Origin: Alicyclobacillus suci
GTDB lineage: Bacteria; Bacillota; Bacilli; Alicyclobacillales; Alicyclobacillaceae
Length of the DNA stretch: 64,000 nt
Direction: 5' to 3'
Assembly: GCF_017329615.1 (NCBI RefSeq)
Contig: NZ_JAFMTW010000001.1
Coordinates: 186,001 to 250,000, forward strand
The notes below the pieces were generated by a model. The model did no database searches. It saw only the letters and a program-made list of their open reading frames with translations, and was not told the DNA's origin. Each line of letters begins with the position of its first letter. The first letter of the stretch is position 1. This document shows, one piece after another, positions 29,098 to 37,734 of this stretch. The translations under genes were made by a program, and so were the position numbers.

Positions 29098-30645
29098 ATG
29101 CCTTTCGGAACATTCCCAGAGCATCTCGGCAATGTGTGGGTATACCTTCGGAAATCGCGAGAAGACCGAGAAGCAGAGGAACGCGCACGCCGTGAAGGTC
29201 GCGGTGACATCGAGACCCTGTCTCGCCACCGCCGCAAACTCTTTCAATTGGCGTCCAAGTTTCAGTGGCGTATCACGCGTGTATTTGAAGAAGTTGTCTC
29301 CGGTGAATTTATATCGGAGCGACCAGCAATGCAAAAACTTCTGCAAGGTGTAGAAAACGGTGAGGCACAAGCCGTTTTAACCATGGACATCGACCGCCTT
29401 GGGCGCGGCGATATGGAAGACCAAGGGCGTATCATGCGAGTCTTTCGCGAAGCCGGCACCCTCATCCTAACCCCTGATAAAGTCTATGATCTCTGTGATG
29501 AGATGGATGAGGAATGGACCGAGTTTAAAGCGTTTTTTGCCCGCCGTGAACTCAAGATGATCACCAAGCGGATGCAACAAGGACGCATCACCAGCGTCCA
29601 GGACGGCAAATACCTCGGCACTCGGCCACCCTTTGGTTACGATGTGAACGACGAGCGGATACTCATTCCAAATCAAGATGCCGACACGGTGCGCCTTATA
29701 TTTCATCTCCACGTCAATTGCGGTATGGGGGGCAGCCACATTGCATCGTACTTAAACACACTCGGAATAAAGACGCCAACAGGAAAATCGTGGAGAGCCG
29801 CGAATGTGGTTGCTATCCTGAGGAATGCCCATTATGCCGGTTATGTCGTCTGGGGCCGGATAAAACACGACAAGCGCAAAGGAACCTACACCAAACGCCC
29901 CGAAAAAGAAGTAATTCGAGCCAAAGGGCGCCACACGCCGCTGATTTCCATAGAGATGTTCGAGGCGAGCGCGCAAATTCGCGCGTCGAGATCTCATGCC
30001 CCACTCGGTTGCTCGAAACAGATTGCAAACCCATTGGCCGGCCTCATCGAATGTTCGAAATGCGGCGAGAAACTGATTCGCCGGCCTTATTCCAAACAAG
30101 GTCCTCACTTGATATGCAAAAACCCGAATTGTCCCCAACGCAGCACCCGACTGGATATTGTCGAACAAAGAGTGGTTCAGGCGCTCCGCGAATGGTTTTG
30201 CGAATACACCATCTCCCGCGACGAAGTGACTGCTGCCACAAGTTGTCCGACAGAGGCGCACCACAACATGCGATTACTGACGAAGATAGACGATGACATT
30301 CACCGCCTAGAAACACAGCGGGACAATTTACACAACCTGCTCGAACAAGGTATTTATGACGCAGCGACATACCATGATAGAAGGCAAAAGATCCTCTCGG
30401 AATTATCCACATTAGAGCACCAAAAAGAACGCTTGCTCAAAGAGATTGACCAGGAAATAGCGGCTGATTGCGCACCGCAAATGGCTATCCCGCAGGTGAT
30501 ACACGTGCTCGACCTCTACCCAAAGATGAAAACACCGGCAGAACAGAATCGATTGCTTCGCACAATTTTGGATAAAGCGGTGTATAACAAGGAAACGCAT
30601 CAGCGGGGTGCGGAGTTCAACTTACACCTTTATCCCATATTCTGA
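29098..30645 (+). CDS. Large serine recombinase of sigK element 2
   Basis: 515 residues from ATG 29098 (GAGGAGG about 11 bases upstream). Catalytic domain of the YLRKSRED type (Ser20), SGEFISERPAMQKLLQGVENGE, MDIDRLGRGDMEDQGRI; recombinase domain (RPPFGYDVNDERILIPNQDADTVRLIFHL, NTLGIKTPTGKSWRAANVVAILRNAHYAGYVVWG); zinc ribbon (IECSKCGEKL with ICKNPNCPQ); coiled coil (about 390-450). Very different from recombinase 1, which implies a separate origin. Presumed to excise element 2 in the mother cell. Confidence 0.94.
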   Translation: MPFGTFPEHLGNVWVYLRKSREDREAEERARREGRGDIETLSRHRRKLFQLASKFQWRITRVFEEVVSGEFISERPAMQKLLQGVENGEAQAVLTMDIDRLGRGDMEDQGRIMRVFREAGTLILTPDKVYDLCDEMDEEWTEFKAFFARRELKMITKRMQQGRITSVQDGKYLGTRPPFGYDVNDERILIPNQDADTVRLIFHLHVNCGMGGSHIASYLNTLGIKTPTGKSWRAANVVAILRNAHYAGYVVWGRIKHDKRKGTYTKRPEKEVIRAKGRHTPLISIEMFEASAQIRASRSHAPLGCSKQIANPLAGLIECSKCGEKLIRRPYSKQGPHLICKNPNCPQRSTRLDIVEQRVVQALREWFCEYTISRDEVTAATSCPTEAHHNMRLLTKIDDDIHRLETQRDNLHNLLEQGIYDAATYHDRRQKILSELSTLEHQKERLLKEIDQEIAADCAPQMAIPQVIHVLDLYPKMKTPAEQNRLLRTILDKAVYNKETHQRGAEFNLHLYPIF

Positions 30646-30665
30646 GTCGCCTGTTTAAGCGACCA

Positions 30666-30695
30666 GTACAGATATGATGGTGTGGAGAATGAAAT
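30666..30695. other. Right attachment site of sigK element 2
   Basis: The inner arm 30666-30690 begins GTACAG and ends GAGAAT; core AATGAAAT at 30688-30695 with central GA at 30691-30692. Against the left inner arm the 25-base half sites match at about 15 positions, with GTACAG/CTGTAC at the outer ends. Confidence 0.85.
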
Positions 30696-31002
30696 TACGA
30701 TATCAGACATTCTCTGGTCCGACACGGACAATACAGAGGATGAAGTCAATAAGCGTTTGGAAATCAGCGGCATGATTAAACTCCTCGACGTCCTAGACGA
30801 ACGCGAGCGAAAAGTCATTGAGTTGCGATTTGGACTGGTAGATGGCCGGGAGTGGACACAAAACGAGGTCGCAGACACCTTGGATATATCTAGGTCATAT
30901 GTATCCAGACTGGAAAAAAGGGCGCTGCTTAAGATGTTTCATCAATCGTACGCAGGCCAAGAACGTAAGAAGTCATATATTTACAGGAGAAATTCGCGAT
31001 AA
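30693..31002 (+). CDS. sigK: SigK fragment C: C-terminal part (from residue 141)
   Basis: Encodes EITISDILWSDTDNTEDEVNKRLEISGMIKLLDVLDERERKVIELRFGL, then the region 4 helix-turn-helix WTQNEVADTLDISRSYVSRLEKRALLKMFHQSY. It corresponds to Bacillus SpoIIIC. An in-frame GTG at 30682 lies within the element arm, but there is no ribosome site. The rejoined gene (23304-23498, 26087-26313, 30693-31002) has 244 codons including stop, almost the length of Bacillus SigK (241). Confidence 0.92.
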
Positions 31003-31079
31003 ATCTCCATATATGTGTCACATTTTCCCCCACCGCGTCGTCTATAATGAGGATGTTTCGTTAACGAGGTGGGTGGATT

Positions 31080-31562
31080 ATGTTTTCAATGCGATCCCGG
31101 CGCTTATCAGCCAAGCTCTTCATTCTACCAGCGCTGATTATCGCCCTGTTCTGTGGCGTCGCCGCATTTGAGGTGAGTCAGCAGCACGTACGTGTGCAAA
31201 TGCTAGGAACATCATTCGATGTTTCCTCCATCAGTCAAGTCTTGATTCAAACAACGGGGTCTTCTACAGCGAATTCAGCAGGCCAATACCAATTGACCAG
31301 TCAGGACAGCATCTTGCGATTTTGCCGCCTGTTGGAGACGGCAAAGCCCTACACCGGGAACGAAGGCGACTTTGCCACAGATATCGACAGCGTCTTGATC
31401 GAATCATCCAACCACATTTTAAGTATTCCCGTTGCACGGACGAGTACAAACGTGATTCTGCTGTTCAACAACGCACACGCGTATATCGCGCCTAAGGGGT
31501 TCTTGACGGAGCTTCAACAGCTGGCAAAAACGGAACAAACGCCATCCAACGCTACGCCTTGA
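31080..31562 (+). CDS. Membrane-anchored or secreted protein of unknown function
   Basis: 160 residues. A basic N-terminus and one membrane segment (about 10-30) precede a Ser/Thr-rich extracytoplasmic domain. ATG with GAGGTGGG 6 bases upstream. It directly follows sigK fragment C by 77 bases on the same strand. No motif recognised. Confidence 0.6.
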   Translation: MFSMRSRRLSAKLFILPALIIALFCGVAAFEVSQQHVRVQMLGTSFDVSSISQVLIQTTGSSTANSAGQYQLTSQDSILRFCRLLETAKPYTGNEGDFATDIDSVLIESSNHILSIPVARTSTNVILLFNNAHAYIAPKGFLTELQQLAKTEQTPSNATP

Positions 31563-31601
31563 CCAGGCGCCGCCGGATGGCGCTTACCTTCGCGCGATAC
31601 A

Positions 31602-31916
31602 TCAATGGCTGATGAGGTCACCGTCACCGTTTACTTCGTGCCACACCCCGTTGATCTTAAACCCGCCATGCTCCACAATTTCCTTCATAAACGCAGGGTG
31701 TTTTGCTTTGATTTGGTTGAGCACGTCATAATCAATCGTATACGTGTCAGACATGCCAAACGTTCCAAACCCAAAGTCTTTCCGACCGTCGTTGTATACG
31801 AGATATCCCCGCACGGACGGATTGTCCAAATTTTGATGGCCTTCAAAGTCGGACGGCGTAAACGTCTCAAACTCAAAATTGACCACGGACCGGTCTGCAT
31901 TAGACCTCTCACTCAT
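31602..31916 (-). CDS. Small acidic protein of unknown function
   Basis: 104 residues, no membrane segment, with VRGYLVYNDGRKDFGFGTFGMSDTYTIDYDVLNQIKAKHPAFMKEIVEHGGFKINGVWHEV in its second half. ATG 31916 with GGGGGG about 10 bases upstream. Convergent with the previous gene. I do not recognise the family. Confidence 0.55.
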   Translation of the reverse strand: MSERSNADRSVVNFEFETFTPSDFEGHQNLDNPSVRGYLVYNDGRKDFGFGTFGMSDTYTIDYDVLNQIKAKHPAFMKEIVEHGGFKINGVWHEVNGDGDLISH

Positions 31917-32027
31917 CTCATCACAACCCCCCGCGCAATCAGTCACCACCCCTTATAGACTGCTGCAAAACGCAAGAGAGATACATTCAGCTTGCGTTTC
32001 GGATGAACATCCGATGAACAGCACACG

Positions 32028-32516
32028 TCAACTTCTCCGTTGCTCCAGATGTCGTTTGGCCTGACGGCGCAAAGGAGCGTCTCTTGAACCCTCGACACCG
32101 GCTTTTCCATCAGTCAAGCTGGAAGTTGACGCCTTCTGCAACTGACGACGGCGCCGCCGGCCGGGAAGAGATATCATGAACAGCCAGTGTAACGCACAGA
32201 GCACGAAAACTTTCACCCAAAAAGGAACGACAAACAGAATCACACCGAGTACTGGATTCGGAACTGCGGAAAGCACGAGAAATCCAATCCAGGCCGTATA
32301 CGTCACTGGCCTGTCCTCTGCAAAATGTGCGCCCAACCACACATTAAACTGGTCGAGTGAATGAATCCCCCGAATTGTTATCATATGCTGTGAAAATACG
32401 ACCCCAAATTTTCGATCCGCCGGCCACCACGATAAACTCCACACGAGGTGCCGATGGGCATACCAATATACATACATCATGAAACAAAACACAAGTGTCC
32501 ATAGAAATTTCCTCAA
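32028..32516 (-). CDS. Putative small membrane protein
   Basis: 162 residues from TTG 32516 (AGGGGTGG upstream; 32552 is an alternative start). Hydrophobic stretches at about 3-20, around 80 and 95-125 suggest three membrane passes, followed by a basic tail (LPGRRRRRQLQKAS). No family recognised; codon pattern and ribosome site are the main evidence. Confidence 0.5.
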   Translation of the reverse strand: MRKFLWTLVFCFMMYVYWYAHRHLVWSLSWWPADRKFGVVFSQHMITIRGIHSLDQFNVWLGAHFAEDRPVTYTAWIGFLVLSAVPNPVLGVILFVVPFWVKVFVLCALHWLFMISLPGRRRRRQLQKASTSSLTDGKAGVEGSRDAPLRRQAKRHLEQRRS

Positions 32517-32652
32517 GCAACCACCCCTGCGATGGATACCCGAACATCGCACACCGCCGACACGCGCGAACGTGTACAGGCCAACATCGCAAGCTCATCA
32601 TAGCCCAATTAGCGCTCGCTTGCCATTCTATGGACGAACTATCGCGCTCACC

Positions 32653-33891
32653 TTACTGGTTGCTCGGCCACGGGGCAAGTGTCACCTTCACACTCGTTTG
32701 TGCGCCGCCTCGCAAAACGGATAATGTCACGGTCTGCCCCGGCTCATCGGCGTCGATATACTGCGTCAATTGCTCTATCGTGGTGACCTTTTTCCCGTCA
32801 ATCCCAACAATAATGTCGCCATCTCCCTTGAGGATTTTAAACGGATCCGCCGAATCACTCGCGCTATTCAACTTCGCGGCGTTGGTATCCCCACGCAGGC
32901 CAGCTTTCGCGGCCGGACTTCCCTTCGTGACAGAGGTGACATAGACACCACTGCCGCTCGCCAATTTCATCTCCTGTTGCATCAGGGAATCGATGTCCAT
33001 CCCTTCAATACCCAACCACGCGTGCTGAATGCTCTTACCGGAAAGCAATTTCTGTTCAAGCGACACTAAGCGGTCAATCGGAATCGCAAAACCAATCCCA
33101 ATGGAGCCTTCAATCGGACTTTCAATTAAGGTGTTGATACCGACCACCTGACCGCTGGCATTGAGCAATGGTCCACCGGAATTGCCTGGATTCAGTGGCG
33201 CATCCGTTTGAATCATCCCATTCATCACATGTCCACCGGACTCCGACATCGAGCGGTTCAAGCCGCTGACAATGCCCGAACTGACACTCGCCGTCAGTTC
33301 AAACGGATTGCCAATCGCCACAACCAGATTTCCCGGCTGCAACGTCTTTGCGGACCCAAGCGTGAGCGGGCGCATCGACGCAGGCGCGTTGATGTGAACA
33401 ATGGCCAAATCGTCAAGTGTATCAGCGTTGACGACCGTGCCCTTGAACTTCTCGTCGCCCACACTCAACTCCACCGTCTTGGCAGACCCAACAACGTGTG
33501 CATTGGTCGCGACATCGCCACGGTTGTCAATGAGAAAGCCCGTGCCGATATCTTCCTGAGGGTCGGTGTCCTGTCCACCACTGCCATTTACCGCCGTAAT
33601 CGTAAAAATGCTGCCCTTGACCTCATTGTAGATATCTGTCACCAAGGTTGAATCCGACAGCGACGGATCCCCAGAACCCGCTCCACTTTGCGCGTTAGAG
33701 CTCGGCGCACTCTGCGACGGCAGATACACGACATTCGATCCGCCCGAATGCGCGATACCCGCCCCCGTCCACACGCCAAGCACGTAAAACACTGCTAAAC
33801 CGAGACCGATTGCGGGCCACATGATGGCAGTTTTCCGACCTCTGCGTCGAGCCTTTGGCCATTCGTCGAAATCATCCCAGCGACGCCCCAT
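32653..33891 (-). CDS. HtrA/DegP-type trypsin-like serine protease with PDZ domain
   Basis: 412 residues. Basic N-terminus, one membrane anchor (about 22-48), protease domain with His132 (TNAHVVG), Asp161 (TLDDLAIV) and Ser238 (NPGNSGGPL), then one PDZ domain (about 310-405; GDIIVGIDGKKVTTIEQLTQYI). Degrades or refolds damaged proteins outside the membrane. ATG behind GAGGAGG. It resembles Bacillus HtrA/HtrB/YyxA; which paralogue cannot be said. Confidence 0.93.
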   Translation of the reverse strand: MGRRWDDFDEWPKARRRGRKTAIMWPAIGLGLAVFYVLGVWTGAGIAHSGGSNVVYLPSQSAPSSNAQSGAGSGDPSLSDSTLVTDIYNEVKGSIFTITAVNGSGGQDTDPQEDIGTGFLIDNRGDVATNAHVVGSAKTVELSVGDEKFKGTVVNADTLDDLAIVHINAPASMRPLTLGSAKTLQPGNLVVAIGNPFELTASVSSGIVSGLNRSMSESGGHVMNGMIQTDAPLNPGNSGGPLLNASGQVVGINTLIESPIEGSIGIGFAIPIDRLVSLEQKLLSGKSIQHAWLGIEGMDIDSLMQQEMKLASGSGVYVTSVTKGSPAAKAGLRGDTNAAKLNSASDSADPFKILKGDGDIIVGIDGKKVTTIEQLTQYIDADEPGQTVTLSVLRGGAQTSVKVTLAPWPSNQ

Positions 33892-34127
33892 CGTGTGTTC
33901 CTCCTCATCGATTGCCTCTGAACGAAGTAACGCGCTATGCCTGTGCAGCGGCAGCGCACGATTTGTAACGATTCGCTCAAAACAAACAAAACAATATATT
34001 CCAACCCTAACACCTGTGCCTACATTGTATCTGCCAACGCAGTAGGGAACAAGTTCATGTAGACGTCAGCCAAACACCGCACGCGCGTGTCCTCTCAAAC
34101 ACCAGTCTCGACGTCTTGGTGGCTGCG

Positions 34128-36092
34128 TCATACACGCAGCTCGCGTAGATACGCCTGCGCACGCTGTAACGCCTCTAGCCGGCCTGCCTCAAACGGTCGC
34201 AACGCAGCCTGTTCAGCCGTGTCCAATTGGCTTTCAAACGCGGCGTACAGCACTTCCAAAGCCGATTGCAAGCGGTTGATTGCATCGTCTAGCACCGCTT
34301 GCGTCGTCTTCTCCATACTCGCCTTGACAACCTCCATCACAGCCGGCTCGCTCTCATCCATCATCTTCCGTTGCCCATCGCCTTCAAAAAATTGCTTCGC
34401 GGAAGAGAAGTGCCGATAAAACGGCTGGAACGTGTCAGCTGGAACATTAGCGGCGACAGATTCGACAACCACTCCAGAGAAATCCGGCTCCTCCAGCGCC
34501 GGTGCCTGAAGCGCATGCTCGTCAAACGCCTCGCCCCACACCTCCGCCACGCGACGAACGTTTTGCTCGGCCAATGCAGCCGCCCGCAATGAGAAGGTCC
34601 TCGTCTCAATGTCAATTTGCCGAGCAAGTGCGTCGGCCAACCTTTCACCTGCCTCCCGCAGCTTGTCTTGACTGCGTCCGACACGAAACTGTCCCGGGTG
34701 AAACGCCTCGCGAAACAAATCGCGATAGCGCAAACGAATTCGCTCGGAGGCATGAAACACGAGCTCTTCCAAATCGTGAACGTATTGCCCTAAGAGCGAC
34801 GAGGCGCGGTCCGTATCGCGCGCATGCGCCTCGTTCAACGTTTCACGCAACTTGGCTAGTTCATTTTGCCGACGATTTCGGAACGATTTATCATCCGCCT
34901 GACGGGCGACTTCGTCGGAGAGCAGATGGTCGACTTGCGACGCGACTTGGGCCAGTGCCCGGCGCACCATATCCGCCGCGAGCTGGTCACCCTCGGTTTG
35001 CACGTACTCCGTCAACTCCTGTTCGAGTGCAGTCAACCCAGACACTGCAAGCATTTCATCCACATTGGGAAGAGGCGCAGTGCTGTCCAACTGCAATCGA
35101 GTGCGCGCCATCGCCTGATACTGTTCGTCGTCTGGCGCCGCAGAGAGGCGCCGTGCCGCCAAGCCAATCTGCGCCGACACCTCGTACACGCGCGGCTCAC
35201 GAATCCCCAAGCGGCGCAACTCACTGAACACGCGCGTGCGGACCGCGTCGCGTTCCTCCGCGGACTTGGCGAGATCAACCGCGTTAATCACCGCAAACAG
35301 TTTGTTGGTCTTGGCGACATCTTGGACGCCAGCGAGCTGCAGCAAGAAATCTCTATCTCCCTGCGTGAAGGCGTGGGTGTAGTACATGACAAAAATCACG
35401 GCGTCGGCATGCCGCATATAACGAAAAGCGACATCAGTATGGCGCCGATGAATCGAGTCGACTCCCGGAGTATCCACAAAAATAAACCCTTTGCGAAGCC
35501 ATGGATGGTCGGCGTAGACATCCACCCTTGCCACGTATGCTGCATTCGCTTCAATCGCGGTAAACGACTTAAGTTCATCAAGCGTTGTCGTCCACGCTGT
35601 CCCCAGGCGGTCGCGCATGACTGCATAACCTTCGTAAATGGCCTTGAGAAAGCGAACGTGCCGGCGCAACGATGTCGGATAATCCTTAGCGTTCATCGCG
35701 CCAGCGCGATGAACGGCCTCATCGAGCCCTGAGAACTGTTCGTGCAACGCCGAAAAGGCACTTGCGACATCGCGCCACAACTCCTCCTCGGTCTTCGCGG
35801 AAACGACGATTTGTGCTTGCCGCTCATCCTCGGCCTGCAATTGCGTCACTGCGGCCGTTGTGGGGTTCGGTGACACCGTGAGCAGCGACTCGCCAAACAG
35901 CGCGTTTAAAAGCGACGACTTACCTGCTGAAAACGCGCCAAAAACCGCGACGAGATAATCGCGTCGCGCAAGTCGCTGTTCTACATCCATCACTTCGCGC
36001 AACGAAATATCCGGTAGGGTTTGCAGATTGATTTGTACGTCGCGCAACAACTCGCGCAGACGCTGTTCAGAACGATGATTCGATGTCGTCAC
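34128..36092 (-). CDS. Dynamin-like GTPase, second of an adjacent pair
   Basis: 654 residues. GTPase domain with P-loop GAFSAGKSSLLNALFG (52-67), switch Thr in PNPTTAAVTQ, G3 VDTPGVDSIHRRHTDVA and a G4-like NAVDLAKS. A long helical stalk follows, rich in Glu, Arg and Ala, with a hydrophobic stretch near 520-545 that may contact membrane. GTG start with GGGAGGT upstream; its start overlaps the stop of the upstream GTPase gene by GTGA. Together they correspond to the two halves of Bacillus DynA, here as separate genes. Confidence 0.88.
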   Translation of the reverse strand: MTTSNHRSEQRLRELLRDVQINLQTLPDISLREVMDVEQRLARRDYLVAVFGAFSAGKSSLLNALFGESLLTVSPNPTTAAVTQLQAEDERQAQIVVSAKTEEELWRDVASAFSALHEQFSGLDEAVHRAGAMNAKDYPTSLRRHVRFLKAIYEGYAVMRDRLGTAWTTTLDELKSFTAIEANAAYVARVDVYADHPWLRKGFIFVDTPGVDSIHRRHTDVAFRYMRHADAVIFVMYYTHAFTQGDRDFLLQLAGVQDVAKTNKLFAVINAVDLAKSAEERDAVRTRVFSELRRLGIREPRVYEVSAQIGLAARRLSAAPDDEQYQAMARTRLQLDSTAPLPNVDEMLAVSGLTALEQELTEYVQTEGDQLAADMVRRALAQVASQVDHLLSDEVARQADDKSFRNRRQNELAKLRETLNEAHARDTDRASSLLGQYVHDLEELVFHASERIRLRYRDLFREAFHPGQFRVGRSQDKLREAGERLADALARQIDIETRTFSLRAAALAEQNVRRVAEVWGEAFDEHALQAPALEEPDFSGVVVESVAANVPADTFQPFYRHFSSAKQFFEGDGQRKMMDESEPAVMEVVKASMEKTTQAVLDDAINRLQSALEVLYAAFESQLDTAEQAALRPFEAGRLEALQRAQAYLRELRV

Positions 36093-37585
36093 GGATTCGG
36101 TACCTCCCCGCTGCACAGCGCATCCACCCACTCGCGCTCCTTGCGCAAAACGCCTTCGAGTTGTTTGAGCGCCGCGACGCGCTGGCGCTGTTCTTCTATG
36201 CTATGCGACTTGTCCGCGTGATACGTTTTGTATGCCGTATCAGCCTCGCGAAACCAGACGTCGACCAATCCGTTCAATTGGCCTAGGACATCGCGCTTGA
36301 TGCGCGCCACAACGTCCTTGACGTACTGATACGGATACTGTGACGACACCAAGGCGCCTGGCTTCACCAACTTGCGAACGTAGTCCAGCGTGACATCCAC
36401 CGTCAACCCTTCCAGTTGCGACAACCAGCTATCTTGTCCAAAAGGCAGTTGGCGGATATCCTTGGCTATTTGATTACGCAGCGGCACCAGGAGATAATTG
36501 GTAACGCGGCCCGTCAAATCCTCAATAAACGCCTCGCCGCGACGTGTCTGTTCGGCGGCGGTTTTGGCGGCGGATCGGAGAAAACCAACTTTGAAGTCCG
36601 GTCGCAGACTCTCTACAAAAAACCGGCCCTTCTCCGTCGTCTCATAAGGCGAAATCTGCGCCAACTCGACTAAGCGCACCCAGCTTTCGCGCAGCGCGCG
36701 CTGGCTGTCGACAAAGGCCGCATTTTCCTGTTGAAACGCCTCTTCCAACTGCGTGAGCGCTTGTTTTTCCTGCGTCAGCCAGGTGGCGAGTTCCCTTTCA
36801 TCCATCGGCTCACTGCCAAACCAGTCGCGCACCTGCGCCGCAACAGATGCGCGCTCGCCTGCAAGCTGTTCATGCACCGCGTCGCGAATAATCTCGTCGA
36901 GCCGCTTCTGTACTTGTTCCACGTGTGTTGCATCATCTACATTCTGCAACCCCGCCAAAAAATCGCGAAACGCATTCAGTTCGCTGTAGGGCGATTCTGT
37001 TGTCGACGTATAGAAGATGTGTTCGAGTTCAATGCCGTAGTCCTCCAGCGCAGCTTCCACATGCTCGCGAAACTCGGCGAACGTCAATTCAAAATCAAGG
37101 TGTTTATCCACCTGATTGACGACAAACACAATTCGTTTGCCCTCTTCCGAAAACGCCCGCAACAACTCGAGATTTTCCTCCGCCTCGACATGTTGATAAT
37201 CGGCGACAAGCACCATTAAATCCGCGCGATGCAGCGCATTCATCGTCGCTTCTCGATGCGCCTCATCCGTCGAGTCGACACCTGGGGTGTCCAGTAACTG
37301 CACACGCCCATTTGTCCCTGGCAACGTCACGGCGTGAACCGTAGCCGTCGTCGGCACTGCACCGGTCTGGAGCGCATTCGACGCACACAAGGCATTGATG
37401 AGACTCGATTTCCCGGCCGAAAACAGACCGCAAAACGCGACGCTCGTGCTGGCATGGTCCACGGTCAACTCCTTGAGGACATCGTATATCCGCCCAGCGT
37501 GAAGCTTGTCCCCTCTATTCTCTAACCATTGCCCTACCCGTTCATAGCGTTCGAGCAGTTGTGGTTTATCCATCATTACCCGCAT
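36089..37585 (-). CDS. Dynamin-like GTPase, first of an adjacent pair
   Basis: 498 residues from ATG 37585 (in-frame ATGs at 37576 and 37573 also possible). P-loop GLFSAGKSSLINAL (53-66), switch Thr in GAVPTTATVHAV, G3 LLDTPGVDSTDEAHREATM and G4 VVNQVDKH; then a helical stalk. Bacterial dynamins remodel membranes and protect against envelope stress or phage. Translationally coupled to the following GTPase by a 4-base overlap. Divergent from the M42 peptidase gene. Confidence 0.88.
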   Translation of the reverse strand: MRVMMDKPQLLERYERVGQWLENRGDKLHAGRIYDVLKELTVDHASTSVAFCGLFSAGKSSLINALCASNALQTGAVPTTATVHAVTLPGTNGRVQLLDTPGVDSTDEAHREATMNALHRADLMVLVADYQHVEAEENLELLRAFSEEGKRIVFVVNQVDKHLDFELTFAEFREHVEAALEDYGIELEHIFYTSTTESPYSELNAFRDFLAGLQNVDDATHVEQVQKRLDEIIRDAVHEQLAGERASVAAQVRDWFGSEPMDERELATWLTQEKQALTQLEEAFQQENAAFVDSQRALRESWVRLVELAQISPYETTEKGRFFVESLRPDFKVGFLRSAAKTAAEQTRRGEAFIEDLTGRVTNYLLVPLRNQIAKDIRQLPFGQDSWLSQLEGLTVDVTLDYVRKLVKPGALVSSQYPYQYVKDVVARIKRDVLGQLNGLVDVWFREADTAYKTYHADKSHSIEEQRQRVAALKQLEGVLRKEREWVDALCSGEVPNP

Positions 37586-37734
37586 TGCCTCAGAAACTCC
37601 CTTTACGACGAACTTTTTCACCTTACCGTATCATACGTCAAATCTCGTATGTGCGCACCGTGCGACCAATGGATACTGTTTCATGTGATACAATGCAAAG
37701 ACAATTCCTTATGTCACACTGGAGGCCACATACC

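Larger units (their letters stand above)
26314..30692. mobile_element. sigK intervening element 2 (skin-like, 4379 bp)
   Basis: Inserted at the KEGN/E codons of sigK, the classical skin position. It carries a chemoreceptor (plus), a 65-residue protein (minus) and a second large serine recombinase (plus) ending 43 bases before the right core. Removal between the two AATGAAAT copies takes out 4379 bp and gives AAT GAA ATT ACG ATA TCA GAC in frame. It is unrelated to element 1 in gene order, recombinase sequence and att sequence. No phage genes remain. Confidence 0.92.

Noticed and set aside
23501-30692. One large element with an internal insertion (nested)
   Set aside because: Between the two elements lies a clean 227-base sigK segment, so they are side by side, each with its own pair of ends.
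23501-30692. Group II intron or intein in sigK
   Set aside because: No reverse transcriptase, homing or splicing motifs; both elements carry serine recombinases and palindromic att sites.
23271-31002. sigK as a simple decayed pseudogene
   Set aside because: All three fragments are free of frameshifts and stops, and they join exactly at shared core bases. A decayed gene would not keep this.
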